NCBI GenBank assembly: GCA_025517485.1
Contig: JAOPKB010000010.1
Coordinates: 124,001-188,000 of the forward strand
DNA from: Natronoglomus mannanivorans
GTDB taxonomy: Archaea; Halobacteriota; Halobacteria; Halobacteriales; Natrialbaceae
Direction of reading: 5' to 3'
DNA: 64,000 nt
Part shown: positions 54,600 through 63,290 of the stretch, in pieces
Position numbering within the stretch: the stretch's first letter is position 1
How the letters are laid out: every line of letters begins with the position of its first letter
Translations under genes and position numbers: made by a program
Notes under the pieces: model-generated
What the model was told of the DNA's origin: nothing
Databases searched by the model: none
Seen by the model: the letters and a program-made list of their open reading frames with translations, nothing else

Positions 54600-56081
54600 A
54601 TGCCCTCGAACGAAGATCGGGGAGTCGACGATTCCGCTGGGGAAACTGTATCGTCGGCGTCGACTGAACCCACAACCACACCCACAGCCGAATCCTCCGA
54701 CACCACACTCGAGACTGAGTCGGTCACGTCCGATGTCGTGTCCGAACCGAGTGACGCCTTTCAGGCACTCGGCAACGAGATTCGGATCGGGATCCTCGAG
54801 ACGATGCTCGAGTACGTCGATACGGATGCCAATACCGGCTCCGATGTCGAAGACGGCCAAACGAGCGATATCGATTCCGGGACCGACGTCGATGTCAGTC
54901 CCGATCTCCATACGCGGACCCGACTGACCTTCTCCGAACTGTTCGAGACGACGGGTCTCGAGACCTCTGCACAGTTCGCCTACCACCTCGAGCAACTGGT
55001 CGGGCCGTACCTCCGAAAGACTGAGTCGGGATACGAGTTGACCTATTCCGGATTGCAGATCGCCCGTGCGATCGCGTCGGGAGCGTACACGCATCGCGTC
55101 GATCGTTCCTCGATTTCGCTCGCCGAGTCGTGTCCGTTCTGTGAGGTCGACGCGCTCGAGGCCCGGTCGAGAGACAACGTGGTGACGGTCGCCTGTCGTG
55201 CGTGCGATCGGTCACTATTGAGTCTGCAGTTTCCGCCGGCGGGGCTCGTGGCACACGCTGGGAGTGAGACCGAGAGGGAGAGTAGAAGCGAGTCAACGGA
55301 GACGATCACAGAGGCGGACGCATCAACATCAACAGCGACAGCAACGGAGACGGAGACGGAGACGGAAGCAGCGACGGAGACGCCACCAGCACCCGAAGCA
55401 GGGATCCCCGACGCCTTCGACCGGTACCACCGCCACCGACTCGCGCTTCTGCGCGAGGGGGTCTGTCCGGAGTGCAGCGGTGACGTCGACGCAACGCTCA
55501 CCTCGGTATCTGCGGCCGTCGAAGACGCCCTTCCCGAAGCGCTGACCGATCACGTCCAGGCGTCGTTCGAGTGCCAGCAGTGTGGCCACGACCTTCGAAC
55601 TCCGGTCGCGCTCACCCTGCTCCAGCATCCCGCTATCGTCTCGTTCTACTACGATCACGGCCAGGACGTTCGCGAGCGCCCCATCTGGAACGTCGGTCAC
55701 GAGTGGTCCGAATCCGTGCTGTCGACCGACCCGCTCTGTGTCCGCGTCGTGGTCGAACTCGAGGGCGACGTTCTCGCACTGTACGTCGACTCGTCTCTCA
55801 GGGTCGTGGAGGTTCAGCGGGCGGCGTCCGAAACCAGCTCCGAGTCGGGTGGAGACGAGACACGGACAGCGACCGAGATGGCAGCACAGACGGCGTCACA
55901 GCCGAACACGGACCGCACTGGAACGGCGACGAACACGGACGAGAGAACACCACATACCGACGACGGACCGCCGGAGGCGAACGCGGAGACCTCCTCTGTG
56001 ACCGACACTGCGGAGACAGCTGAGACGACGACAACCGAATCGTCGACCAGTGACTCGTCCGAAGGGACGACGAGCGCGTAG
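54600..56081 (+). CDS. Winged-helix protein with two zinc-ribbon-like regions
   Basis: The protein has 493 residues. An acidic Ser/Thr-rich N-terminus is followed by an ArsR-like winged helix (about 55-160: FQALGNEIRIGILETML, LTFSELFETTGLETSAQFAY, HLEQLVGPYLRK). A CPFC...CRAC ribbon (about 180-205) comes next, then CPEC...CQQC (about 288-330). It ends in a long Thr/Glu/Asp-rich tail. The pattern is that of a haloarchaeal DUF7351-type regulator (from memory). It directly follows orc1 in the same direction, 181 bases downstream. Confidence 0.8.
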   Translation: MPSNEDRGVDDSAGETVSSASTEPTTTPTAESSDTTLETESVTSDVVSEPSDAFQALGNEIRIGILETMLEYVDTDANTGSDVEDGQTSDIDSGTDVDVSPDLHTRTRLTFSELFETTGLETSAQFAYHLEQLVGPYLRKTESGYELTYSGLQIARAIASGAYTHRVDRSSISLAESCPFCEVDALEARSRDNVVTVACRACDRSLLSLQFPPAGLVAHAGSETERESRSESTETITEADASTSTATATETETETEAATETPPAPEAGIPDAFDRYHRHRLALLREGVCPECSGDVDATLTSVSAAVEDALPEALTDHVQASFECQQCGHDLRTPVALTLLQHPAIVSFYYDHGQDVRERPIWNVGHEWSESVLSTDPLCVRVVVELEGDVLALYVDSSLRVVEVQRAASETSSESGGDETRTATEMAAQTASQPNTDRTGTATNTDERTPHTDDGPPEANAETSSVTDTAETAETTTTESSTSDSSEGTTSA

Positions 56082-56111
56082 CCCCCGCCTCACCCGTCCA
56101 ATCGGTCTCCC

Positions 56112-56174
56112 CGAGCACACTACTCGTTCCGTCAACTGGCGGTCTCGAGCACACTATTCGTTCCGTCAACTGGC
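56112..56174. repeat. Tandem 29-bp repeat over the psmA stop codon
   Basis: CGAGCACACTACTCGTTCCG (continuing TCAACTGGC) at 56112-56140 recurs with one change at 56146-56174, a 34-base period. The second copy contains the psmA stop codon (56166-56168), so the duplication copied the gene's end into the intergenic space. Confidence 0.75.
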
Positions 56175-56942
56175 CGCCTGGAGTTCGTCACTCACCCGAT
56201 CGCTCGAGAACAGGTCGACAGATGCCGTCTCAGCGTCGACGACGCAGATATCGACCTCGTCGGTCGAGAGCGGCTCGTCGACCGTCGTCGCGAGTGCCTC
56301 GAGTGCCGTGGTGAGACCCGCTTCTCTGCCGATTCCGTCAGTCTGTTTCTCGCTGGCGGTCGCTTTCGTTTTCGTTTCCGTCTGGTGTGGCTGGCGAATC
56401 CGATCCTCGAGGAATCCGCGGATTTCGGCCGCCCCGTTACCGATCGCGACCGCTCGCCAGCCGTACGGCGTCCCGCTGGGATCGATCTCGAAGAGTCTCG
56501 GGCCCGTCTCGTCCACACCGGCGACCAGCAGTGCCGTCCCGTAGGGTCTCGAGCCGCCCGTCTGGGTGTACTCCTGGACGTGGTCGGCGATCGCCTTCGT
56601 CAGGGACTCGACGCCGATCGGTTCGCCGTACCGAAGTCGGTGGCGCTGGGCGGCTTCGCGGGCGACCGCGACGAGCTGGCGGGCGTCGGCGGCGTGGCCG
56701 GCCGACGCGACCGCGACGTGGTCGTCGATCCGGTGGCTCTTCTCGACGGTCCGCGCCTCGAGCAGCGGCGACCGAACGGGCTTTCGCGCCGCGAGAACGA
56801 CGCCGTCGTCGGTTCGGATGCCGACGCTCGGCGAGCCGCGTTCGACGGCCTCGCGCGCGTACTCGACCTGGTAGAGGCGGCCGTCGGGCGAGAAGATGGT
56901 ATGACCGCGGTCGTAGGCCTGCTGGCTGGCGTTCGAGTTCAT
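56166..56942 (-). CDS. psmA: Proteasome alpha subunit (paralogue adjacent to psmB)
   Basis: The protein has 258 residues. QQAYDRGHTIFSPDGRLYQV followed by EYAREAV is the archaeal alpha-subunit N-terminus that gates the 20S chamber. The alpha-ring fold continues to about 220, then a variable Thr/Glu/Lys segment and a diverged tail. It starts 1 base after the psmB stop, so the two are co-transcribed. Haloarchaea can carry more than one alpha gene; the adjacency to a beta gene is unusual. Confidence 0.93.
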   Translation of the reverse strand: MNSNASQQAYDRGHTIFSPDGRLYQVEYAREAVERGSPSVGIRTDDGVVLAARKPVRSPLLEARTVEKSHRIDDHVAVASAGHAADARQLVAVAREAAQRHRLRYGEPIGVESLTKAIADHVQEYTQTGGSRPYGTALLVAGVDETGPRLFEIDPSGTPYGWRAVAIGNGAAEIRGFLEDRIRQPHQTETKTKATASEKQTDGIGREAGLTTALEALATTVDEPLSTDEVDICVVDAETASVDLFSSDRVSDELQAAS

Positions 56943-56943
56943 C

Positions 56944-57798
56944 TCACCTCACCTCCTCTCCGGTTGGCACGTCGTCACCGACCGTCGGAGCCACCGCTTC
57001 GACCGCCGTCTCCAACTCGTCGAACCGCTCGAGTTCGACACCGGCAGCGGTGACTGTCGCGACCGTTATGCCGTCGCCGCTGGCCGTATCGCGTGCGGTC
57101 GCGCTTCGGACTGCGCTGGCGACGATCGGTCGAAGGTCGCCGACGGTCTTCGTACCGGTCGCTTCCCCGAGCGTTCCCTCGAGCGCGCCGTAGGCCAGTT
57201 GCATTCCACTGCCGCTGGCGGCGTAGTCGGCGGTCATGACGCCGCCACCGGGGCCGATGTCGTAGACGGCTGCCCCGACGTCCGTGCTGTCGCCGGCACT
57301 CGATTCCGCCTCAACTCCATCGTCCTCGACACCCGCGAGTAGCAGGTCGAGCACCCGGTAGGGACCGCGGCCGACCAGCCCGCCGGCGAGCGTCGCCAGC
57401 GACTCGAGGGATATCGCGGTCCCGTGCTCGAGTTCGTACAGTCGAGATTCGGCTCGGAGTTGGCGGACGAACGACTGGGCGTCGCTGACGCTCCCCGAGA
57501 AGGCGACGGCCGCGCGGTCGCCGATCGGTTCGATCTTCTGGGTCGTCCGGTTCGCGACGAACCGGCCGCCACCGACGCTCGCCCGCGTGTCCGCTCCGAG
57601 TACGACGCCGTCGGAGCCGGCGACCGCGACTGTGGTCGTTCCGGTTTTGACGACACCGGCGTCTTCCGTGTGTTCTATCTGCGATCCGATGGATCGGTGC
57701 TCTCGCTCGAGGCACCTTCGTTCCGGCTCGGGCATCCCTCGCCGGGGACCCACCCCGAATTCGCGTCCGCGGTCGATCGATTCAATTCTGTCTGTCAT
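56944..57798 (-). CDS. psmB: Proteasome beta subunit with 53-residue propeptide
   Basis: The protein has 284 residues. Autocleavage is expected before Thr54 in KTG-TTTVAVAG, leaving the N-terminal catalytic Thr. The aspartate and lysine of the active site correspond to D17 (GADTRAS) and the Lys in TTQKI. The alignment shows a two-residue insertion between them relative to the usual spacing. The propeptide is long, as in Haloferax. It lies upstream of psmA in the same operon. Confidence 0.93.
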   Translation of the reverse strand: MTDRIESIDRGREFGVGPRRGMPEPERRCLEREHRSIGSQIEHTEDAGVVKTGTTTVAVAGSDGVVLGADTRASVGGGRFVANRTTQKIEPIGDRAAVAFSGSVSDAQSFVRQLRAESRLYELEHGTAISLESLATLAGGLVGRGPYRVLDLLLAGVEDDGVEAESSAGDSTDVGAAVYDIGPGGGVMTADYAASGSGMQLAYGALEGTLGEATGTKTVGDLRPIVASAVRSATARDTASGDGITVATVTAAGVELERFDELETAVEAVAPTVGDDVPTGEEVR

Positions 57799-57833
57799 CG
57801 TCAGTGGGAACGTGCCACGCCGGAATAATTGTT

Positions 57834-57853
57834 AGCTAAAATATATTTTAGCT
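57834..57853. promoter_or_regulatory. Perfect 20-bp palindrome in the psmB promoter
   Basis: AGCTAAAATATATTTTAGCT, centred about 45 bases before the psmB ATG. It embeds a TATA-like core usable on either strand. A symmetric operator for a dimeric repressor, or a bidirectional promoter, would explain it. Confidence 0.55.
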
Positions 57854-57905
57854 GGCGATGCGTACGAACCCGTTTCGGCCGTTCGTCTCGATTCTGTCGC
57901 CGAAT

Positions 57906-57928
57906 TTTCACTGGAAACCCGGTGTGTT
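57906..57928 (+). promoter_or_regulatory. ORB-like site, outlying
   Basis: TTTCACTGGAAACCCGGTGT plus GTT, one base off the ORB core. It lies between the divergent-facing psmB promoter and the M24 peptidase end, 4.7 kb from the origin. Confidence 0.55.
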
Positions 57929-58036
57929 AGTCGGGCCCACTATCCTGACTCTCTTATCACTCGAACTCACTCACGGCCCGGACTTTCGTCCGATCGAGTT
58001 CTTCCTCACCTTCCACTCTCTCGTTCCCTCGAGTTC

Positions 58037-59278
58037 TCACCACCCGCGGGGCGTCTCGTTCAACCGCTCTGGGCCATCGTCGGTGACGACCACGAGATCC
58101 TCGATCCGAACGCCGAACTCTCCCTCGAGATAGACACCCGGTTCGACACTGAAGACCATCCCCGACTCGAGTTCGCGGTCGTTTCCGGCGACGATGTAGG
58201 GCGGTTCGTGGACCTCGAGGCCGACGCCGTGGCCGGTCCGGTGGGTGAACGCGTCTCCGTAGCCGGCGTCTTCGATCACCGTCCGTGCGGCGCGATCGAC
58301 TGCCGACGCCGTGACGCCGGGTTCGACAGCCTCCACGGCGGCCTGCTGGGCTTCGCGAACGACGTCGTGAACCCGCTGGAACTCCTCACTGGGTTCGCCG
58401 TCGAAGACGACCGTTCGGGTCTGATCGCCCGGGTACCGACCCGTTCCCGACTCGAGGTCGGCCGTGACGAACGCGCCGAAGTCGAGGACAACGGGATCGC
58501 CCGGTGAGATTACCCTGTCGCCGCTGTGGTGGTGCGGTCTGGCTCCGTTCGGCCCCGAAGCGACGATGGTCGTGAACGCGGGCTCGCCGCCGTTCGTCTT
58601 TCCCTCGATACCCTCACCAGCCTCCGTCTTCCCGCTTCCCCCATCTCCCCCTGGACCCCCTCTTCCCCCATCTCCTCTCCCAGAACCGCCGTACACCCCT
58701 AGCAGCCGATCGATCTCCGTCGCCAGCTCCGCTTCGGTCAGTCCGACGATCTCTTCTCCGCGTTCGCGAATCTCGAGTGCGACCCGATCCGCGAGGGTTC
58801 CAGCCCGTCGAAGCGCCTCGAGTTCGGTCTGGTCTTTTCGAATCCGCAGCGGTTCGAAGACGGCGCTGGCGAGGCCGAACGTCGCGTTCGGGCGAACCGA
58901 TCGCAGGTCCTGGGTGAACGTCGCCCACATCGTGTCGTCGACGAGGATGTGCGAGTCGTCCGTCTCGTCCACACCACGTTCCGTCAGCACCTCGTCGACC
59001 AACGCCAGCGGATCGTCGTCGTCGGCCCACAGCCTGACGTCGTCGATCGACGTCTCTCGAAGCTGGTCACCGTACAGTGTGGGAGCGACGAACGCCGGTT
59101 CACCTGTCCGTGGAACGAACAATAGCAGGTGGCGTTCGGATGGTGACTCGTCGAACCCGGTCGCGTACGTGAGATTCGGGCTCGGGAACAGGACGACACA
59201 GTCGGCGTCGACGTCGGCGTCGGCGTCCTCGAGGCGGTCTCGACACGCACGGAGTCGCCGGTCGAAGCGGTCGGTCAT
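58037..59278 (-). CDS. M24-family Xaa-Pro peptidase-like metalloprotease
   Basis: The protein has 413 residues. The pita-bread fold metal ligands are present: VVLDFGAFV and the later DQTRTVVF (Asp pair), HRTGHGVGLEVHEPP (His) and VEPGVYLEGEFGVRIEDL (Glu pair). A Gly-rich insertion (about 195-230) splits the domain. It should cleave amino-terminal X-Pro bonds or act on other dipeptides. It is a single gene. Confidence 0.88.
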   Translation of the reverse strand: MTDRFDRRLRACRDRLEDADADVDADCVVLFPSPNLTYATGFDESPSERHLLLFVPRTGEPAFVAPTLYGDQLRETSIDDVRLWADDDDPLALVDEVLTERGVDETDDSHILVDDTMWATFTQDLRSVRPNATFGLASAVFEPLRIRKDQTELEALRRAGTLADRVALEIRERGEEIVGLTEAELATEIDRLLGVYGGSGRGDGGRGGPGGDGGSGKTEAGEGIEGKTNGGEPAFTTIVASGPNGARPHHHSGDRVISPGDPVVLDFGAFVTADLESGTGRYPGDQTRTVVFDGEPSEEFQRVHDVVREAQQAAVEAVEPGVTASAVDRAARTVIEDAGYGDAFTHRTGHGVGLEVHEPPYIVAGNDRELESGMVFSVEPGVYLEGEFGVRIEDLVVVTDDGPERLNETPRGW

Positions 59279-59472
59279 GTCGCCACGTTCGGCCTAGAGT
59301 TCAATGAAACGTGACGGTCGTCTCGCTGTGTGGCGTCGTTCGTGACCACGTCGGCCATACCTTCACGATAATTCACACGTTTCGGTTCCGATGAACGATA
59401 TCGGTTAGTATTAGACGTCCCTGCAGGCGCAGGCCGGCAATCAACCCCGTCCGATACTGTGTTGTACAGCGA

Positions 59473-61284
59473 ATGCGTTTCAACGAGGAGCGACAGTCGT
59501 CGACCGACAGGAGTCAGGACCACCAGCAATCGAAAGGGTCCGGTCCGCTCATCGTCGTGTCGAACCGACAGCCGTATCGACACGAGTACGCCGACGATGA
59601 CGATGTCGACGGTGATGCCGACGACGATCCCCCGACCGACGTCGACGATGACGACGATGCAACTGCCGACGACGGCGTCGCGGACGCCGACGCAGACGCG
59701 AACGCGGACTCGGAGCCGAATTCGCCCGAACCCGAAGACTCCGAAATCACGGTCGATTTCCCGACCGGTGGGCTGACGGCCGGACTCGATCCCGTCCTCC
59801 AGCAATCCGGGGGGACGTGGATCGCCTGGAGCGACGGCGAGGCCGACCGTGCCGTGACCGACGACGACGGCTGCGTCGCCGTCCCTCCCGACGACGAGTC
59901 CTATACTCTCCAGCGTCTCTGGCTCTCCGAGGAAGCCGTCGAGGGCTACTACTACGGTTTCAGCAATCGCGTACTCTGGCCGATCTGCCACGAGTTCCCC
60001 GAACTCGTCGAGAACCGGACGGGCGATCAGGACTGGTACCAGCGGGTCAATCGGACGTTCGCCGACGCAATCGTCGACCACGCGACCGAGGACGCCGTCG
60101 TCTGGCTGCAAGACTACCATCTCGCGCTCGCGCCCGCGATGGTCCGCGAGGACGTCCCCGACTCGACCACCATCGCACAGTTCTGGCACATCCCCTGGCC
60201 CAACCCTCAGGCGTTTCGCGCCTGTCCGAACGGCCGGGAACTGCTCGAGGGGCTGCTCGGAAACGACCTTTTGGGCTTCCACATCGACAGTTACGTCGAG
60301 ACGTTTCTCGCCTGTGTCGATCGGTTCGTTCCCGAGGCGGACGTCGACTACGAGTCCAGGCAGGTCCGCTACGAATCCAGCCAGACGCAGATCACCGCCA
60401 CCCCCATGGGTGTCGACGCGGAGTCCTACGACCGCACGAGTCGATCGTTGGACGGCTCGTGCTGGCGGTCCCTTCGCGAACGCTACGACATTCCGAGCGA
60501 CGTCGCGATCGGTCTCGGTGTCGACCGACTCGATTACTCCAAGGGGATCCCAGAACGTCTCGCGGCGGTCGAACGCCTCCTCGAGCGCAATCCCGAGTGG
60601 CACGAGCAGTTCACGTTCTTCCAGAAAGCGACGCCGAGTCGGACTGACATCCCGGCCTACGCCGAACTCGGTGAGTACGTCCGCCACGAGGTCGATCGGA
60701 TCAACGCCCGGTTCGCGACCCGGTCGTGGGAGCCGATCGTCTACACCGAAGATTACGTTACGAAAGAGGAACTCTGTACGCTGTATCGTCGCGCGGACGT
60801 GATGCTCGTCAGTCCCCTACTCGACGGGATGAACCTCGTCGCCCAGGAGTTTGTCGCCGCCAGCGTCGATGGACAGGGTGCGCTGGTTTTGAGCGAGCGT
60901 GCCGGTGCGACGGAGACGCTCGGCGACGACGTGTTCACGATCGATCCGACGCGGGCCGACGAGTTCGCGACGACGATCGATGCGGCACTGACCTGCCCGG
61001 AGATCGACCGCCAGCAGCGGATGACCCGGCTACGACAGCAGGTCTTCGACGGCGATCTCGAGGCGTGGATGGACAGTCAGTTCGCGGCGATCGATCGGAT
61101 TCACGGGTCGGGGTTCGAGTCTAGTTTCAGGTCCGGTTCTGACTCTGACTCTGATTCTGATTCTGGACCCGAACCCACGTCCGGATCTAGCTCGAAATCG
61201 CCGGCCAACGTCGACTCCGAATCCGGCGACAGCGAGACACAAAACGACCGCTCATCGCAGTCTCACTCACAATCAGCCAGATAA
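59473..61284 (+). CDS. otsA: Trehalose-6-phosphate synthase
   Basis: The protein has 603 residues. VVSNRQPYRHEY (about 28-39) should be followed closely by GGLTAGL, but an acidic loop of about 55 residues (mostly Asp, Ala, Glu) lies between. The GT20 motifs VWLQDYHLAL, FWHIPWPNPQ, GFHIDSY, LGVDRLDYSKGIPERL and LLDGMNLVAQEF are all present. The tail is Ser/Asp-rich. It couples UDP-glucose (or another NDP-glucose) to glucose-6-phosphate. The stop overlaps otsB by one base (TAATG). Confidence 0.95.
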   Translation: MRFNEERQSSTDRSQDHQQSKGSGPLIVVSNRQPYRHEYADDDDVDGDADDDPPTDVDDDDDATADDGVADADADANADSEPNSPEPEDSEITVDFPTGGLTAGLDPVLQQSGGTWIAWSDGEADRAVTDDDGCVAVPPDDESYTLQRLWLSEEAVEGYYYGFSNRVLWPICHEFPELVENRTGDQDWYQRVNRTFADAIVDHATEDAVVWLQDYHLALAPAMVREDVPDSTTIAQFWHIPWPNPQAFRACPNGRELLEGLLGNDLLGFHIDSYVETFLACVDRFVPEADVDYESRQVRYESSQTQITATPMGVDAESYDRTSRSLDGSCWRSLRERYDIPSDVAIGLGVDRLDYSKGIPERLAAVERLLERNPEWHEQFTFFQKATPSRTDIPAYAELGEYVRHEVDRINARFATRSWEPIVYTEDYVTKEELCTLYRRADVMLVSPLLDGMNLVAQEFVAASVDGQGALVLSERAGATETLGDDVFTIDPTRADEFATTIDAALTCPEIDRQQRMTRLRQQVFDGDLEAWMDSQFAAIDRIHGSGFESSFRSGSDSDSDSDSGPEPTSGSSSKSPANVDSESGDSETQNDRSSQSHSQSAR

Positions 61285-62144
61285 TGTCGACACTGGAACC
61301 GACGCACTCGTTCGACGAGCCGTTGGCACAGATCCGTGAAGGGCTTCGAACAGCTTCCAGCGCGCTCGTCTGTCTCGATTTCGACGGCACACTCGCACCG
61401 ATCGTCGACGAGCCTGACGCGGCGACGATCACGCCCGAGAACAGGGCTGCAGTGGCGAAACTCGCCTCGTCACCGGCGATCGCGACCGCGGTCGTCAGCG
61501 GACGGGGGCTCGCGGACGTCCGCGACCGCCTCTCGCTCCCGATCACCTACGCCGGCAACCACGGCCTCGAACTCTATCGCGCGGGTGAGACTTCTGTCCA
61601 CCCGATCGCCGGTAAACGCGCGTCGCTCGTCGAGGAGGTCTGTGCCACGCTCGAGCAGGTACTGGCGCCGATCCCGAACGTCAGGATCGAGAACAAACGG
61701 TTGACCGGGACCGTCCACGTCCGGTCGGTGCCCGAATCGCTCCACGAGACCGTTCACCGGACCACCCGGTCGGTCGTCGACCACGTCGGTGGCGGGGACC
61801 TCGAGACCTCCCCCGGGAGGCGAATCGTCGAGATCTCGCCGTCGGTTCCCTGGGGCAAAGGCGACGTCGTCTCGCTGCTCGAGGCGTCGTGTCTGGGCGA
61901 TCCGTTCGTCCTCTACATAGGCGACGACGTGACCGACGAGTCGGCGTTTCGCGTGATCGAACCCGAGGGACTCGGGATCCACGTCGGAACCGATCGAGCG
62001 TCGATCGCCTCGTGTCGCGTCGACTCGCCGACCGGCGTCGCCTCCCTGCTCGAGTGGCTCGCCACCCAGGGTATCGACGAACTCACCGGCGGTGGGGGTG
62101 CCAGCGCGCGCGCTCCTTCGCTTTCGACGACGAGTTCGGACTGA
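61284..62144 (+). CDS. otsB: Trehalose-6-phosphate phosphatase
   Basis: The protein has 286 residues. CLDFDGTLAPIVDEPD (HAD motif I), AVVSGRG, and GDDVTDESAF (motif IV) are present. It removes phosphate from trehalose-6-phosphate made by OtsA. Trehalose is a compatible solute or stress protectant in haloarchaea. Translation is coupled to otsA. Confidence 0.95.
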   Translation: MSTLEPTHSFDEPLAQIREGLRTASSALVCLDFDGTLAPIVDEPDAATITPENRAAVAKLASSPAIATAVVSGRGLADVRDRLSLPITYAGNHGLELYRAGETSVHPIAGKRASLVEEVCATLEQVLAPIPNVRIENKRLTGTVHVRSVPESLHETVHRTTRSVVDHVGGGDLETSPGRRIVEISPSVPWGKGDVVSLLEASCLGDPFVLYIGDDVTDESAFRVIEPEGLGIHVGTDRASIASCRVDSPTGVASLLEWLATQGIDELTGGGGASARAPSLSTTSSD

Positions 62145-62535
62145 TACGCTCTCGTTTTCACTCTCGGGTGGATTCGATTTCCATCGGGTTCGATCTCGGA
62201 GCCTCGATTCGGTTCTTCAGTTACGATTCGTTCACTGGACGGATGCAGAACGGACTCTCGATTCGGGAGTGTAGGAAACGGAAAGGGTGAGTGGGGGGAT
62301 GACTGGGTGGAACGGAGTGACTGGAATGTGAGATGTCGTCTGGCAACGACTATGATGGGGGATCAGTTTCGTTGGTACCGTTCTCTCTATCGCAGCTCTC
62401 GTCCACACCCACCTACAACTTCCATCGGACACGACTTATAATTTCCGATCGCTATTTCCATTCCGAACAACCGGCGTAGAGCCGAAAGTATTAGTTACCA
62501 TCGGAAATATAGGTCTATAACGAGTGTGAAAATCA
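62145..62535. other. Intergenic region with an operator-like inverted repeat
   Basis: Apart from the inverted repeat at 62441-62508 (listed next) there is no supported gene. Confidence 0.45.
62441..62508. promoter_or_regulatory. Operator-like inverted repeat at the promoter of the PhiH1-type regulator
   Basis: ATTTCCGAT (62441-62449) and ATCGGAAAT (62500-62508) are perfect inverses 50 bases apart. The second arm overlaps a TATA-like AAATATAGG, 28 bases before the GTG start at 62536. This fits autorepression by the downstream winged helix. Confidence 0.45.
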
Positions 62536-62910
62536 GTGAAACTCCGACAACCTACAGACTTTCTCATCCTCGAGGCACTCGAGGACAAAGGCCGTAACGT
62601 AGCGACGAACCTTGCTGCACACACTGGCAAGAGCCGAAAGAACATCAACACCCGCCTTCCGGTCCTCGAAGACTACGGACTCGTAGCCAAGATCGGTCCA
62701 GCCGAGCGATCCGGGCTCTACGAGCTCACCTCTCTCGGGAAGGCTGCACTGGTCTACCAGGACCAGTACAACGAGGTCGACGACTTCGAAGCCCTCATCG
62801 AGGGACCGAACGCCGGCGTCTCCAGCCAGCCCGCGGAGGCTCAAGCGAGTTTCGTCCGCGGCGAGGGCGACCAGTCCGACGACACGGACCTCGACGAAGC
62901 AGACGAGTAA
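62536..62910 (+). CDS. PhiH1-repressor-like winged-helix protein
   Basis: The protein has 124 residues from GTG 62536. LRQPTDFLILEALEDKGRNV, TNLAAHTGKSRKNINTRLPV and LEDYGLVAKIGPAERSGLYE form a winged helix of the phage PhiH1 repressor group common in haloarchaea. The tail is acidic. The putative operator at 62441-62508 is just upstream. Confidence 0.85.
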   Translation: MKLRQPTDFLILEALEDKGRNVATNLAAHTGKSRKNINTRLPVLEDYGLVAKIGPAERSGLYELTSLGKAALVYQDQYNEVDDFEALIEGPNAGVSSQPAEAQASFVRGEGDQSDDTDLDEADE

Positions 62911-63194
62911 CCGGGATCGTAACTGGAACCGAACCGGATTCCGCTGTTCGTCGCGACTGAACACGAGTCGTGTTCCATCGGTTGGCGCTCTCGTCTAGAG
63001 TGTCTCTCGTGGATGGACACCTAGCGGCTGCTCTGTTCGATACTCTGACCCGATGCTCCCGCTTCGCCCCATCTTACCGTCGCCAGTTCCATTCTCCGTC
63101 TCTGTCTGCCTCTCCCTCTTTGACCCAGATTCAGACTCAGATTCAGACTCAGATCAGTCTTAGTTACAGTTTCGTTTCCGTTCTACTCTACACC
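62911..63194. other. Intergenic region with 12-bp direct repeats
   Basis: CAGATTCAGACT is repeated at 63126-63137 and 63138-63149. The guide-position sequence of the IS right end lies just below 63195. No gene is supported. Confidence 0.5.
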
Positions 63195-63290
63195 GTGAAC
63201 TACCCCACCCTACTCGCTCGCCACGACTGCCGTGGCTCGCTCGTTGAGGGTAGGGCTTCCCTGCTTGCGCGTGGGACTTCCTGACTCGAC
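63195..63290 (-). ncRNA. omegaRNA-like right end overlapping the tnpB 3' end
   Basis: On the minus strand a long hairpin, CCCTACCC...CGAGCGAGCCACGGCAGTCGTGGCTCGCTCG-like arms (CGAGCGAGCCACG/CGTGGCGAGCGAG), is followed by GGGTGGGGTAG and TTCAC at 63195. It covers the last codons of tnpB and 15 bases beyond, the usual place of the guide RNA scaffold (also known as the sense-overlapping transcript in haloarchaea). The sequence just below 63195 would be the guide. It is inferred from layout and structure only. Confidence 0.5.

Noticed and set aside
57858..58133. Plus-strand 91-codon frame across the outlying ORB
   Set aside because: Overlaps the M24 peptidase end and the ORB-like site. Ser/Pro/Phe-rich, unlike haloarchaeal protein.
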